A stretch of 64,000 bases of DNA, from assembly GCA_041572755.1 (NCBI GenBank), contig JBFFRY010000003.1:62001-126000 (forward strand). The letters run 5' to 3'. This stretch comes from JBFELU01 sp041572755 (lineage in GTDB: Bacteria > Actinomycetota > Acidimicrobiia > Spongiisociales > UBA11373). The translations under genes were made by a program, and so were the position numbers. Every line of letters starts with the position of its first letter. Position 1 is the stretch's first letter. Under the pieces are notes generated by a model. The model did no database searches, had not been told where the DNA came from, and saw only the letters and a program-made list of their open reading frames with translations. Shown here piece by piece: positions 23,403 to 32,143 of the stretch.

Positions 23403-24641
23403 ATGGCCGATCGTCTCGATGTGCTGGTCGTCGGTGGCGGACCCGGGGGTGCCGCCGCCGCTCACTGGCTGGCCCGCGAAGGGCACACCGTGCTGGTGGC
23501 CGAGAAGAAGGAGTACCCGCGTCCCAAGACGTGCGGCGACGGCCTGACTCCTCGTTCGATCCGTCAGCTCGAGGACATGGGCTTCGACTTCTCCCTGCCG
23601 GAGTTCCACCGGGTCGGTGGTCTCCGCGCCTACTCGGGAGATCTGACGCTCGAACTGGAGTGGCCCGAGCACCCGGTCTATCCCAACTGGGGCGGGGTGC
23701 TGCGCCGCGCCGATCTCGATTGGGAGGTCGCCCGCCTCGCCGAGAAGCAGGGCGCCGTGCTGCGGGCCGGCACCGAGGCCAGGCCGATTCTCGACCAGGG
23801 CCGCCTCAGCGCCGTCGAGCTGGTGACGGGCGGGGAACGTGAGGTCGTCACCCCGCGTCTCGTCGTCGTTGCCGACGGATCGCTGAGCCGCTTCGGCCGG
23901 TCGCTGTCGGCGGAGCGAAACCGGGACCTGCCGTTCGGGCTCGCTGCTCGCGGCTACTACGCCAGCCCCCGCTCCGACGATCGCTACATCGAGAGCCATC
24001 TCGATCTCAGGGATGCCGAGGGGGCCACCGTTCCGGGCTACGGATGGGTGTTCCCGCTCGGAGACGGCACCGTGAATGTGGGGGTCGGCGTGCTGTCGAC
24101 CTTCCACCGTTGGAAGGACGTCAACACCTCCACCCTGATGGCCGCACTCGAGGCGACGGCCCCCGAGTACTGGGATCTCGGCCCCCACTCGAAGATCAGC
24201 GAGCCGCGGGGTGGGAAGCTCCCGATGTCGTTCTCGGTGGGTCCCAAGGTGGGTACCAACTGGGTCCTGGTGGGCGACGCCGCCGGTGCGGTCAACCCGT
24301 TCAACGGGGAGGGCATCGCCTACGCCTACGAGACGGGGCGGATCGCCGCCCGCCACGTGCACGCGGCTCTGGTGGCCGACGACCCGTCGCTTCTGCACGG
24401 CTATCGCTACGAGCTCGACGACACCTACGGCCTCTACTACCGGACGTCGCGGGCTTTCGTGAGGGCGATCGGGCGGCCCGGTGTGATGAAGGCACTCACC
24501 CGGGTCGGGCTGCGCTCCCGCTCTCTCATGGAGTGGGTCTTGCGGGTGATGGCCAACCTGCTGCGGCCCGGCGAGCACCACATGGCGGAGGACGCCTACC
24601 GGATAGTCGAGCGAATCGTGCAGGCGGGGCCCGAGCCCTAG
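23403..24641 (+). CDS. Geranylgeranyl/menaquinone reductase family flavoprotein
   Basis: A 412-residue FAD-dependent reductase of the geranylgeranyl reductase family. Seen: the dinucleotide-binding VVGGGPGGAAAAHWLA at the N-terminus, PRPKTCGDGLTPRS, LVVVADGSLSRFGR and the FAD-binding GDAAGAVNPFNGEGIAYA. In mycobacteria the relative MenJ saturates one isoprene unit of menaquinone, and such genes often lie near nuo operons in actinobacteria, as here. The quinone substrate is inferred; archaeal-lipid or chlorophyll substrates are unlikely in this context. ATG 23403 gives normal length. A hairpin follows the stop. Confidence 0.85.
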   Translation: MADRLDVLVVGGGPGGAAAAHWLAREGHTVLVAEKKEYPRPKTCGDGLTPRSIRQLEDMGFDFSLPEFHRVGGLRAYSGDLTLELEWPEHPVYPNWGGVLRRADLDWEVARLAEKQGAVLRAGTEARPILDQGRLSAVELVTGGEREVVTPRLVVVADGSLSRFGRSLSAERNRDLPFGLAARGYYASPRSDDRYIESHLDLRDAEGATVPGYGWVFPLGDGTVNVGVGVLSTFHRWKDVNTSTLMAALEATAPEYWDLGPHSKISEPRGGKLPMSFSVGPKVGTNWVLVGDAAGAVNPFNGEGIAYAYETGRIAARHVHAALVADDPSLLHGYRYELDDTYGLYYRTSRAFVRAIGRPGVMKALTRVGLRSRSLMEWVLRVMANLLRPGEHHMAEDAYRIVERIVQAGPEP

Positions 24642-24648
24642 ATCCTGC

Positions 24649-24665
24649 CGGGGGGTTTGCCCCCG
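24649..24665 (+). terminator. Hairpin after the reductase gene
   Basis: A 6-bp all-GC stem (24649-24654 with 24660-24665) and a 5-nt loop GTTTG lie 8 bp after the stop codon. There is no T-run, as often in high-GC actinobacteria, so termination strength is uncertain. Confidence 0.45.
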
Positions 24666-24710
24666 CCATCGTCTCCTTAAGTCTGCTCTCCGGCGCTCCG
24701 ATGCCTAGGG

Positions 24711-27700
24711 GTGATGACCGATCCAGCCCCTCAGGAGTTCGAGGGCGCGGCCGAGCGGTGGCAGCAGCGTCCCTGGCCGGCACGCGGAGTGCGGGCCCTC
24801 TCGGCGCTGCTCCCGTTGGTCGGTGCCATCGGCGTCGCCATCGCCGCCGCCCGGTTGATGCCGGCCCCCGATGGTCCGCTCCAGCAGGCCGGATGGTGGG
24901 GCGCCGTGGTCGCTGCTTCGGGTCTCGGCCTGTTCCTGTTCAGAGTGTTGCTGCGACCCATGGCACCGATGGCGTCGCTGTTGGGGATGGCGCTCGAGTT
25001 CCCCGGTGAGGCCCCGTCGCGGTTCCAGATCGCCCGAAGGTCGCGCCGGTCGGTCGAAGATCACCTCGAAGGACTCGGCAATCTCGATCCGGGGGACCTC
25101 GACCGGGCCGTCGGGGAGCTCTTGGCGAGTGCGGTGCGCCAGCACGGTCGCCTCGGCGATCAGGGCCGGGTGGCGTCCTATGCAGGGCTGCTGGGTCGCG
25201 AGCTCGGGCTCGATGACGCGGCGCTCACCAAGCTTCAGTGGGCGGCCACCTTCCACGACATCGGAAAGCTCACGATCGCCGAGAACATCCTCGGGAAGGC
25301 GGGAAGCCTGACCGGCTCGGAGTGGGCGGCGGTCGAGCGGCACCCGCAGCACGGGCTCGAGCTCATCGCCCCGGTCCGAGAGTGGCTGGGCGAGTGGGCC
25401 GGTGCGGTCGGCGAGCACCACGAACGTTTCGACGGGACCGGGTATCCGGACGGCAAGGCGGGTGAGGAGATCTCGCTCGCCGGACGTATCTGCGCCGTCG
25501 CCGACGCCTTCGACGTCATGACCTCGGGCCGATCCCACAAGAAGCCCCTTTCGGCGGCGGCGGCTCGTGAGGAGCTGGCTCGCAACGCCGGCGGGCAGTT
25601 CGACGCCGATGTGGTTCGGGCCTTCCTGCGCATCGCCCCGAGCAGGCTGCGCTGGGTCGCCGGGCCGGCGTCCCTGCTCGGTCAGCTCCCGCTCTTGCGG
25701 CGCGCCGGCGCCGGTGTGGGCCTGGCCTCGGTGGCGGCGTCGGCGACGCTGGCGCTGGCCGGCGCCGGAGTGATCGCCCCATCCACGGTGGAACCGGAGA
25801 TCCCGCTGCCGGTCGCGGTTGAAGAGGCGGTGGCCGCCACCACCACGACGGTGCCGCAGGTCCGGCTCGGAGACGCCCGGCAGGCCGAGATCGAGGTCGG
25901 AGTGGCTACCGATGCCACGACCGACATCGAGGTTCTCGATCCCGCAGACCTGGGTTCGGGATTGGTGGCGGAGATCTGGGATGCGCCGATGTGGGGGACC
26001 GCATCGATCACCGGCGGCATCCTCTCGTATGCGCCGGGACCCGGGTTCGATGGAGAGGATCGTTTGGCGGTGCTCGTCACCGGACCCGACGGTGAGGCGG
26101 TGGCGCTCCTCGAGTTCCTGCTGTCGGCGTCGTCGCCGAACGTCCCTCCCCGCCTCGGCGACGATGAGGCCGCAACCGATGAGGACGTGCCGGTGATCGT
26201 CGATGTGCTCGCCAACGACCTCGACGACTTGGGCTTCGATCCGGCGACGCTGGTCGTCATCGTGGGCCCCGAGCGGGGCACGGCCGAGGTGCTGCCCGAG
26301 GGCGTCTTCTTCACTCCGGAGCCCAACTGGTTCGGCACCGCAGAGATCCGCTACCGGGTGGAGAACCTCGCCGGACTGGGCGGCGTGGCGACGCTGACGG
26401 TCGACGTCTTCCCGGTGAACGATCCGCCGACGGTGGGTGACGACTCGGCCGAGACCGACGAGGACGTGCCGGTCACGATTCCGGTCCTCGCCGACGACGA
26501 GGACCCCGAAGACGAGCTCGACCCGGGGACGCTGTTCGTCTCGATCCCCCCGACGCTGGGCACCGCCACCCCTCGGGACGGTGAGATCTTCTACGAGCCG
26601 GCCCCCGACGCCTCCGGTGTGGACACCTTCTTCTACGGCGTCTGCGACCTGCACGGGGCCTGTGCCGAGGGCACAGTGACCGTGACGGTGGCGGCCGTCA
26701 ACGATCCGCCGTTTGCGGAGCCCGACGGTGGCGCAACCACCGAGGGTGCCGCCATCACGATCGATGTGCTGGCCAACGATGGCGATCCTGAGGGCGATCC
26801 GCTCACCCTCGTCCCCGATTCGGTCTCGGCGCTCGGTGGCACCGTGACGTGTGAGGGCGGGTCCTGCCTCTACACGCCGCCGGTGTTCCGACCCACCCAG
26901 AGCGGCCTCATCCTCGACACCTTCGGCTATGTGATCGAGGACGGCAACGGGGGGACCGCTTCGGCGGTGGTCACCATCGAGATCACCGTCGAGGAGGATC
27001 CCAACAACCCGCCGTCGGCGGCCGACGACACCGCCACGGTGGCGGAGGACGGCGGCCCGATCGCCATTACGCCGCTGTCCAACGATTCCGACCCCGACGG
27101 CGATGCGCTCACTATCACCACGAACACCGCCCCTGAGAAGGGAACGCTCACCAGGACGGGAACCACCTTCACCTACACCCCGGCCGCGGAGGATTTCGGA
27201 ACCCAGACCTTCGGCTACACGATCTCCGACGGCCGCGGCGGCACCGCCTCGGCCACGGTCACGATCACCATCACCGAGGTGAACGACAACCCCGAGGCCG
27301 TGGCCGACACCGCCACCACCGAGTCCGGTGAGGCGGTGACCATCGACGTGCTCGCCAACGACGGCGACGTCGACGGCGAGCTCGATCCGGCCACGTTGAG
27401 CATCAAGGAGGAGCCGGGAGACGGCACTGCGGTGGTAGTGGAAGGGAAGGTCACCTACACCTCCGATGCCGGTTTCGAGGGGACCGACACCTTCGTCTAC
27501 AAGATCTGCGACACCGGCGACAAGTGCGACTCGGCAACGGTGACGGTCACGGTCGATCCGTTCATCAACCCGGTTACCGCCGTCGACGACACGGCGACCA
27601 CCACCGAGGACACCGCCAAGGTGTTCGCGGCCGCCGACTGGTTGGGGAACGACACTCACGACGACGGAGAAGCACTCGCAATCAAGGAGTTCGATGCCGC

Positions 27701-30692
27701 CTCGAAGGAGGGCGGGACGGTCGTCGACAACGGGGACGGCACCTACACCTACACCCCGGCGGCCGAGTTCTCAGGCGACGACACCTTCACTTACACCGCC
27801 ACCGACCCCGGCGGGAACACCGGAACGGCCACCGTGACGGTGACGGTCGGCGCGGTCAACGATCCCCCCGACGCCGTCGACGACACCGCCTCGACCGACG
27901 AGGACACCCCCAAGCTGTTCACCGCCTCGACCGACTGGTTGGGCAACGACACCGATCCTGAGAGCGATCCGCTCACCATCACCGCCTTCGATACCGCCTC
28001 GACCGCGGCCGGAACCATCACCGACAACGGAGACGGCACCTACACCTACACCCCGGCGGCCGGGTTCAACGGCAACGACACCTTCACCTACACCATCAGC
28101 GACGGCACCGCCTCGGATACCGCCACGGTGACGGTGAACGTCGGCGCGGTCAACGACCCACCGGTGGCGACCGACGATGCCGCGGCCACCGACGAGGACA
28201 CCCCCAAGGTGTTCGACGCGGCCACCGACTGGCTGGGCAACGACACCGACCCGGACGGCGACACGCTCACGGTGGGCGCCTTCGACGGCACGTCGGCGGC
28301 GGGCGGATCCGTGGCCGACAACGGGAACGGCACCTACACCTACACCCCGCCCGCCCACTTCGGGGGCACCGACACGTTCACCTACACGGTGTCCGACGGA
28401 GCAGGCGGCACCGACACCGCCACCGTGACGGTCACCGTGTCCGCGGTCAACGACCCGCCCAATGCCGCCGGTGATCCGTTCACGACCGCCGAGGACACCC
28501 CGCTCATCTTCATTGCCGCCACCGACTGGCTGGGCAACGACACCGACATCGAGGGGGGTGCGATCACCCTCACCGGTTTCGATGCGGCCACCGCAGCCGG
28601 CGGCACCGTGACCGATCTCGGTGCCGGGTCGTACCGCTATGACCCGCCGGGCGACTTCGCCGGATCCGACACGTTCACCTACTCCGTTACCGACGGCACC
28701 GATCCCGCCACCGGCACCGTGCTGATCGCGGTCACCCCGGTCGCCGACGCCCCGGTGGCCGGCGACGATCCCGATGGCGGCGACACGGCGGCCGACTTCG
28801 AGGTGACCCCGATCACCATGCTGGTGATCCCGGCCGCCGAGCTGGTCGACAACGACACCGATGCCGACGGGGACGCACTCGGCCTGGTGCCGGCGGGCCC
28901 GACCGCCACGGCACAGGGCAGCGTGACCTGTGATGCCGCCGGGTGCACCTACACACCCAACGGCACCTTCATCGGCGTCGACACGTTCACCTACGCCGTC
29001 ACCGACGGCGCCCTCACCGACACCGCCACCGTCGCGGTCACCGTGACCGACTACGTCCTGTCGCCGGATGCCGGCCGGGCGGTGATCAACGAGGTGCTCT
29101 ACGAGCAGAGCACCGGAGCGGAAGGCGTCACCGAAAACGACGAGTTCGTCGAGCTCTACAACGCCTCGGGGCATCCTCTCGATGTGTCGGGGTGGGTGCT
29201 CTCCGACTCGAACCACATCGCCGAGTCCTTCGACGCCCCCGCCCCGTTCACCTACGCCTTCCCCGGTGGGAGCGTGATCCCGGCCGGCGGTTATGCGGTG
29301 CTGTGGCTGGGCGTCGACCAGACCGCCACCAACCCCGGGTTCAGCAACGTGGTCGGCGGCACCGACCTGGAGCTGTGGGCCGGCGGCACCACGCTGCTCG
29401 ACGCCGCCGGGGACGAGCTGTGGCTGTACGACGGCGACTTCAAGCTGGTCGACTTCGTGGCTTGGGGTTCCGATGCGGCCCCCAGCCGCAACGGGAATCC
29501 CCCCGATCCTCTCGGCATCTGGGACCCACTGCCCAACAACGAGGCGGCGCTGATCCCGGCGGCGCTCGGCCGGTCGCTGTCCCTGGCGCCCAACGGCGAG
29601 AACGCCGACGACAGCTACTGCTGGGAGTTGTCGGCCTCCGGTGCCGCCACATGCGCCACCGCAGCGGCCACCATCGACACGGATCTCTTCGGCACCCGGG
29701 TGACCAGCGTGGGCGGCGCCAACAACGCCACGGCCAACAACCCACCGGCCGCCACCGCCGACGGTCCGTTCCCTGTGTTCGAGGACGGGGCCATCGTGTT
29801 CTCGGCGGCCGGCGATTGGCTGCTCAACGACACCGATGCCGACCTCGATCCGCTGGTCCTGTCCGGCTTCGACCTTGCGACCGCTCAGGGCGGGACGGTG
29901 GCCGACGCCGGCGGCGGCAGCTACCGCTACGAGCCGCCCGCCGACTTCTCCGGCACCGACACCTTCACCTACACGATCACCGACGGCCTGGGCGGGTTCG
30001 CCACCGGTACGGTGACCGTGACCGTGGGTGCGCTGAACGACGCTCCCAGCTTCGATCGTGGGGCCGACGTCGTCGTGTCGGAGGACTCCGGCGCCTACGC
30101 CGCCGCCTGGGCCACCGGGATGAGTTCGGGCCCGGCAGACGAGGCCGGCCAGTCGCTCTCCTTCGAGATCGTCGCCAACTCCAATGCGGGTCTCTTTGCG
30201 TCTCCACCGGCTGTGGCCGCCGACGGTACGCTCGGCTTCGCTCCGGCTGCCGACGCCGCCGGCACCGCCTTCATCGGCATCCGGCTCCGTGATGACGGTG
30301 GAGTCGCCGACGGCGGGAAGGATGCCTCACCCACGGTGATGCTGACCATCCTGGTGACCCCGGTGAACGACGGTCCCGGCTTCACCAAGGGTCCCGACGT
30401 CACCGTGGCCGAAGGCTCCGGCGCCTACGCCGCGGCCTGGGCCACCGGGATCACCGCCGGACCCCCCAACGAGGCCTGGCAGGCGCTCACCTTCGAGGTG
30501 ACCGCCAATGACAACCCGGGACTGTTCGACGGGCAACCGGCCGTCGCCTCCGACGGAACCCTCACTTTCACTCCGGTCGCCGTCGGCATCGGTACCGCCA
30601 CCATTGAGGTTCGGATCGGTGATGACGGCGGCATCGCCGGTGGCGGGATCGACCTCTCGCCGACCCAGACCTTCCTGATCACCGTCGGATAG
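24711..30692 (+). CDS. HD-GYP c-di-GMP phosphodiesterase fused to an exported cadherin/Ig-repeat and lamin-tail region
   Basis: A 1993-residue protein. The N-terminus has two membrane helices (about 24-43 and 61-85), then a cytoplasmic HD-GYP domain with HDIGK (182-186) and HHERFDGTGYP (236-246), both catalytic motifs intact, predicting hydrolysis of c-di-GMP. A third helix (about 332-357) leads to some 1600 exported residues: about ten cadherin/Ig-like (tandem-95 type) repeats ending in AVNDPP, a lamin-tail domain (about 1455-1680, FVELYNASGHPLDVSGWVL), another repeat and two divergent repeats (GAYAAAWATG). No sortase motif or anchor follows. GTG 24711 and ATG 24714 are both possible. A direct link from cell-surface contact to c-di-GMP is inferred. 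Confidence 0.82.
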   Translation: MMTDPAPQEFEGAAERWQQRPWPARGVRALSALLPLVGAIGVAIAAARLMPAPDGPLQQAGWWGAVVAASGLGLFLFRVLLRPMAPMASLLGMALEFPGEAPSRFQIARRSRRSVEDHLEGLGNLDPGDLDRAVGELLASAVRQHGRLGDQGRVASYAGLLGRELGLDDAALTKLQWAATFHDIGKLTIAENILGKAGSLTGSEWAAVERHPQHGLELIAPVREWLGEWAGAVGEHHERFDGTGYPDGKAGEEISLAGRICAVADAFDVMTSGRSHKKPLSAAAAREELARNAGGQFDADVVRAFLRIAPSRLRWVAGPASLLGQLPLLRRAGAGVGLASVAASATLALAGAGVIAPSTVEPEIPLPVAVEEAVAATTTTVPQVRLGDARQAEIEVGVATDATTDIEVLDPADLGSGLVAEIWDAPMWGTASITGGILSYAPGPGFDGEDRLAVLVTGPDGEAVALLEFLLSASSPNVPPRLGDDEAATDEDVPVIVDVLANDLDDLGFDPATLVVIVGPERGTAEVLPEGVFFTPEPNWFGTAEIRYRVENLAGLGGVATLTVDVFPVNDPPTVGDDSAETDEDVPVTIPVLADDEDPEDELDPGTLFVSIPPTLGTATPRDGEIFYEPAPDASGVDTFFYGVCDLHGACAEGTVTVTVAAVNDPPFAEPDGGATTEGAAITIDVLANDGDPEGDPLTLVPDSVSALGGTVTCEGGSCLYTPPVFRPTQSGLILDTFGYVIEDGNGGTASAVVTIEITVEEDPNNPPSAADDTATVAEDGGPIAITPLSNDSDPDGDALTITTNTAPEKGTLTRTGTTFTYTPAAEDFGTQTFGYTISDGRGGTASATVTITITEVNDNPEAVADTATTESGEAVTIDVLANDGDVDGELDPATLSIKEEPGDGTAVVVEGKVTYTSDAGFEGTDTFVYKICDTGDKCDSATVTVTVDPFINPVTAVDDTATTTEDTAKVFAAADWLGNDTHDDGEALAIKEFDAASKEGGTVVDNGDGTYTYTPAAEFSGDDTFTYTATDPGGNTGTATVTVTVGAVNDPPDAVDDTASTDEDTPKLFTASTDWLGNDTDPESDPLTITAFDTASTAAGTITDNGDGTYTYTPAAGFNGNDTFTYTISDGTASDTATVTVNVGAVNDPPVATDDAAATDEDTPKVFDAATDWLGNDTDPDGDTLTVGAFDGTSAAGGSVADNGNGTYTYTPPAHFGGTDTFTYTVSDGAGGTDTATVTVTVSAVNDPPNAAGDPFTTAEDTPLIFIAATDWLGNDTDIEGGAITLTGFDAATAAGGTVTDLGAGSYRYDPPGDFAGSDTFTYSVTDGTDPATGTVLIAVTPVADAPVAGDDPDGGDTAADFEVTPITMLVIPAAELVDNDTDADGDALGLVPAGPTATAQGSVTCDAAGCTYTPNGTFIGVDTFTYAVTDGALTDTATVAVTVTDYVLSPDAGRAVINEVLYEQSTGAEGVTENDEFVELYNASGHPLDVSGWVLSDSNHIAESFDAPAPFTYAFPGGSVIPAGGYAVLWLGVDQTATNPGFSNVVGGTDLELWAGGTTLLDAAGDELWLYDGDFKLVDFVAWGSDAAPSRNGNPPDPLGIWDPLPNNEAALIPAALGRSLSLAPNGENADDSYCWELSASGAATCATAAATIDTDLFGTRVTSVGGANNATANNPPAATADGPFPVFEDGAIVFSAAGDWLLNDTDADLDPLVLSGFDLATAQGGTVADAGGGSYRYEPPADFSGTDTFTYTITDGLGGFATGTVTVTVGALNDAPSFDRGADVVVSEDSGAYAAAWATGMSSGPADEAGQSLSFEIVANSNAGLFASPPAVAADGTLGFAPAADAAGTAFIGIRLRDDGGVADGGKDASPTVMLTILVTPVNDGPGFTKGPDVTVAEGSGAYAAAWATGITAGPPNEAWQALTFEVTANDNPGLFDGQPAVASDGTLTFTPVAVGIGTATIEVRIGDDGGIAGGGIDLSPTQTFLITVG
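27590..28740 (+). repeat. Tandem coding repeats of about 295 bp (cadherin-like)
   Basis: Successive units recur every 294-297 bp, marked by GCGGTCAACGA at 27852, 28146 and 28443 and by DWLGNDTD and GTYTYTP coding blocks. They encode 98-99-residue beta-sandwich repeats. The close DNA similarity indicates recent duplication and a likely hotspot for copy-number change. Confidence 0.75.
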
Positions 30693-30780
30693 GCGTCTGA
30701 CCGGGGAGTCGCGGGGCATCACACCGGCTGTGGACCTCTTCGGTGATCTGGTCGTCGGTCGGAGTGGACTGCTGACCCGC

Positions 30781-30786
30781 TAGCCT
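30781..30786 (+). promoter_or_regulatory. -10-like TAGCCT before the first nuo operon
   Basis: TAGCCT lies 21 bp before ATG 30808, leaving a short leader that contains GGAG at 30797-30800. The 115-bp gap from the preceding stop shows no other clear signal, and no Rex-type operator. Confidence 0.35.
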
Positions 30787-30807
30787 CCGCCCCGTGGAGC
30801 GCGCCAC

Positions 30808-31224
30808 ATGACGCTGACCGACTACCTGCCGATCGCCATCATGTTTCTCCTGGTGCTCGGGTTCGCCGTCCTCGTCATGCTCCTCGGCCGACTCATCGCC
30901 CCCCGCAACCCCACCCCGGAGAAACTCGAGCCCTACGAGTGCGGGATCGTGCCGCTCCAGGAGCCGGTGCAGCGCTTCCCGGTGAAGTTCTACCTGGTGG
31001 CGATGCTGTTCGTGATCTTCGACATCGAGATCGTGTTCCTCTTCGCCTGGGCGGTCCGCTTCGAGACCCTGGGGTGGCCGGGAGTGGCCGCGGTCGGGAT
31101 CTTCACGTTCCTGCTGGTCGAGACCCTGGTGTACGTGTGGCGCCGGGGGGCGCTCGATTGGAACATCGCCCGGCGTGAGCGATATCGCCGAGTGGTGGCC
31201 CCCGACGCCGAGGAGGCCGCCTGA
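30808..31224 (+). CDS. nuoA: NADH-quinone oxidoreductase subunit A (complex I, copy 1)
   Basis: A 138-residue three-helix membrane subunit that helps form the quinone-site junction of complex I. Hallmarks: LEPYECG, VKFYLVAMLFVIFDIEIVFLFAWAV. First gene of a complete nuoA-N operon of 14 genes, most overlapping by 1-4 bp. GGAG lies 7 bp before ATG 30808, and the TGA overlaps nuoB by 1 bp. The charged C-terminal tail (RRERYRRVV) is longer than in copy 2 at 56721. Confidence 0.96.
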   Translation: MTLTDYLPIAIMFLLVLGFAVLVMLLGRLIAPRNPTPEKLEPYECGIVPLQEPVQRFPVKFYLVAMLFVIFDIEIVFLFAWAVRFETLGWPGVAAVGIFTFLLVETLVYVWRRGALDWNIARRERYRRVVAPDAEEAA

Positions 31225-31700
31225 TGGCGCGAGCCGAACGGCCTTCGGAGAACATCCTCACCACCACGCTCCACAAGGCGGTCAACTGGGCGCGAACCCG
31301 CTCGATGTGGCCGGCGACGTTCGGGCTCGCCTGCTGCGCAATCGAGATGATGTCGACCGGGGCCGCCCACCACGACCTGGCCCGTTTCGGCATGGAGGTG
31401 TTCCGGGCTTCCCCCCGCCAGGCCGATCTGATGATCGTGGCCGGGCGGCTCTCCCAGAAGATGGCCCCGGTGCTCCGCCAGGTCTACGACCAGATGCCCG
31501 AACCGAAGTGGGTGATCTCGATGGGGGCCTGCGCCTCGACCGGCGGCATGTTCAACAACTACGCCCTGGTCCAGGGCGTCGACCAGGTCGTTCCCGTCGA
31601 CGTCTACGTCCCCGGCTGTCCTCCCGGGCCCCAGTCGCTGATCCACGGGATCCTCACGCTGCAGGACACGGTGATGGAAGGGAAGGCGGCGCTGCGATGA
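31224..31700 (+). CDS. nuoB: NADH-quinone oxidoreductase subunit B (copy 1)
   Basis: A 158-residue peripheral subunit carrying the terminal [4Fe-4S] cluster N2 that reduces quinone. Ligand motifs: GLACCAIEMM, MGACASTGG and VPGCPPGPQ. Conserved PRQADLMIVAG is present. The ATG shares a base with the nuoA stop. Standard length; nothing unusual. Confidence 0.96.
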   Translation: MARAERPSENILTTTLHKAVNWARTRSMWPATFGLACCAIEMMSTGAAHHDLARFGMEVFRASPRQADLMIVAGRLSQKMAPVLRQVYDQMPEPKWVISMGACASTGGMFNNYALVQGVDQVVPVDVYVPGCPPGPQSLIHGILTLQDTVMEGKAALR

Positions 31701-32143
31701 ACCTCGAGGCCTTCCCCAACGCAACCTTCCAAGGTGAGGGCAGGGCCCGCGTCCCCGCTGAGGACCTGGTCCCCTTCGTGGAGGAGGCCCGCGACGCCGG
31801 GTACGAGATGTTCATCGACCTGGCCGCCGTCGATCATCTCCACCGTCGCCCGGACCGCTTCGAGGTCGTGGTCAACTTGCTCAACCTCGCCGAGAAGGCC
31901 CGCCTGCAGATCTCGGTGGCGGCGCCCGGCGATCCGCCCGAGGTGCCCTCGATCACGGGTGTGTTCCCCGGCGCCAACTTCTACGAGCGCGAGGCCTTCG
32001 ATCTCTTCGGAATCCGCTTCCCCGGCCACCCCTCGCTCACTCGAATCCTGCTGCCCGACGACTGGCAGGGTCACCCGCTTCGCAAGGACGAACCGGTCGG
32101 CTCGGTGCCGGTTCAGTTCAAGGGAGCCGACAAGGCGACATGA
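31697..32143 (+). CDS. nuoC: NADH-quinone oxidoreductase subunit C (copy 1)
   Basis: A 148-residue peripheral-arm subunit (30-kDa family). Seen: YEMFIDLAAVDHLHRRPDRFEVV, FPGANFYEREAFDLFGIRFPGHP and RILLPDDWQGHPLRKD. It packs against NuoD and has no cofactor. The ATG overlaps the nuoB stop by 4 bp and the stop overlaps nuoD by 4 bp. It is about 45 residues shorter than copy 2 at the N-terminus. Confidence 0.95.
   Translation: MNLEAFPNATFQGEGRARVPAEDLVPFVEEARDAGYEMFIDLAAVDHLHRRPDRFEVVVNLLNLAEKARLQISVAAPGDPPEVPSITGVFPGANFYEREAFDLFGIRFPGHPSLTRILLPDDWQGHPLRKDEPVGSVPVQFKGADKAT

Noticed and set aside
24705..27659. A 984-codon open frame on the minus strand opposite the HD-GYP/adhesin gene
   Set aside because: It is the mirror of a GC-rich repeat gene: low-complexity Arg/Gly/His composition, no domain, and the plus strand encodes clear motifs.
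27590..28740. CRISPR-like repeat array
   Set aside because: The repeats are about 295 bp, in frame and encode beta-sandwich domains; no short repeats with unique spacers and no cas genes.
30693..30807. Rex operator upstream of the first nuo operon
   Set aside because: No TTGTGAxxxxxxTCACAA-like sequence is visible there.
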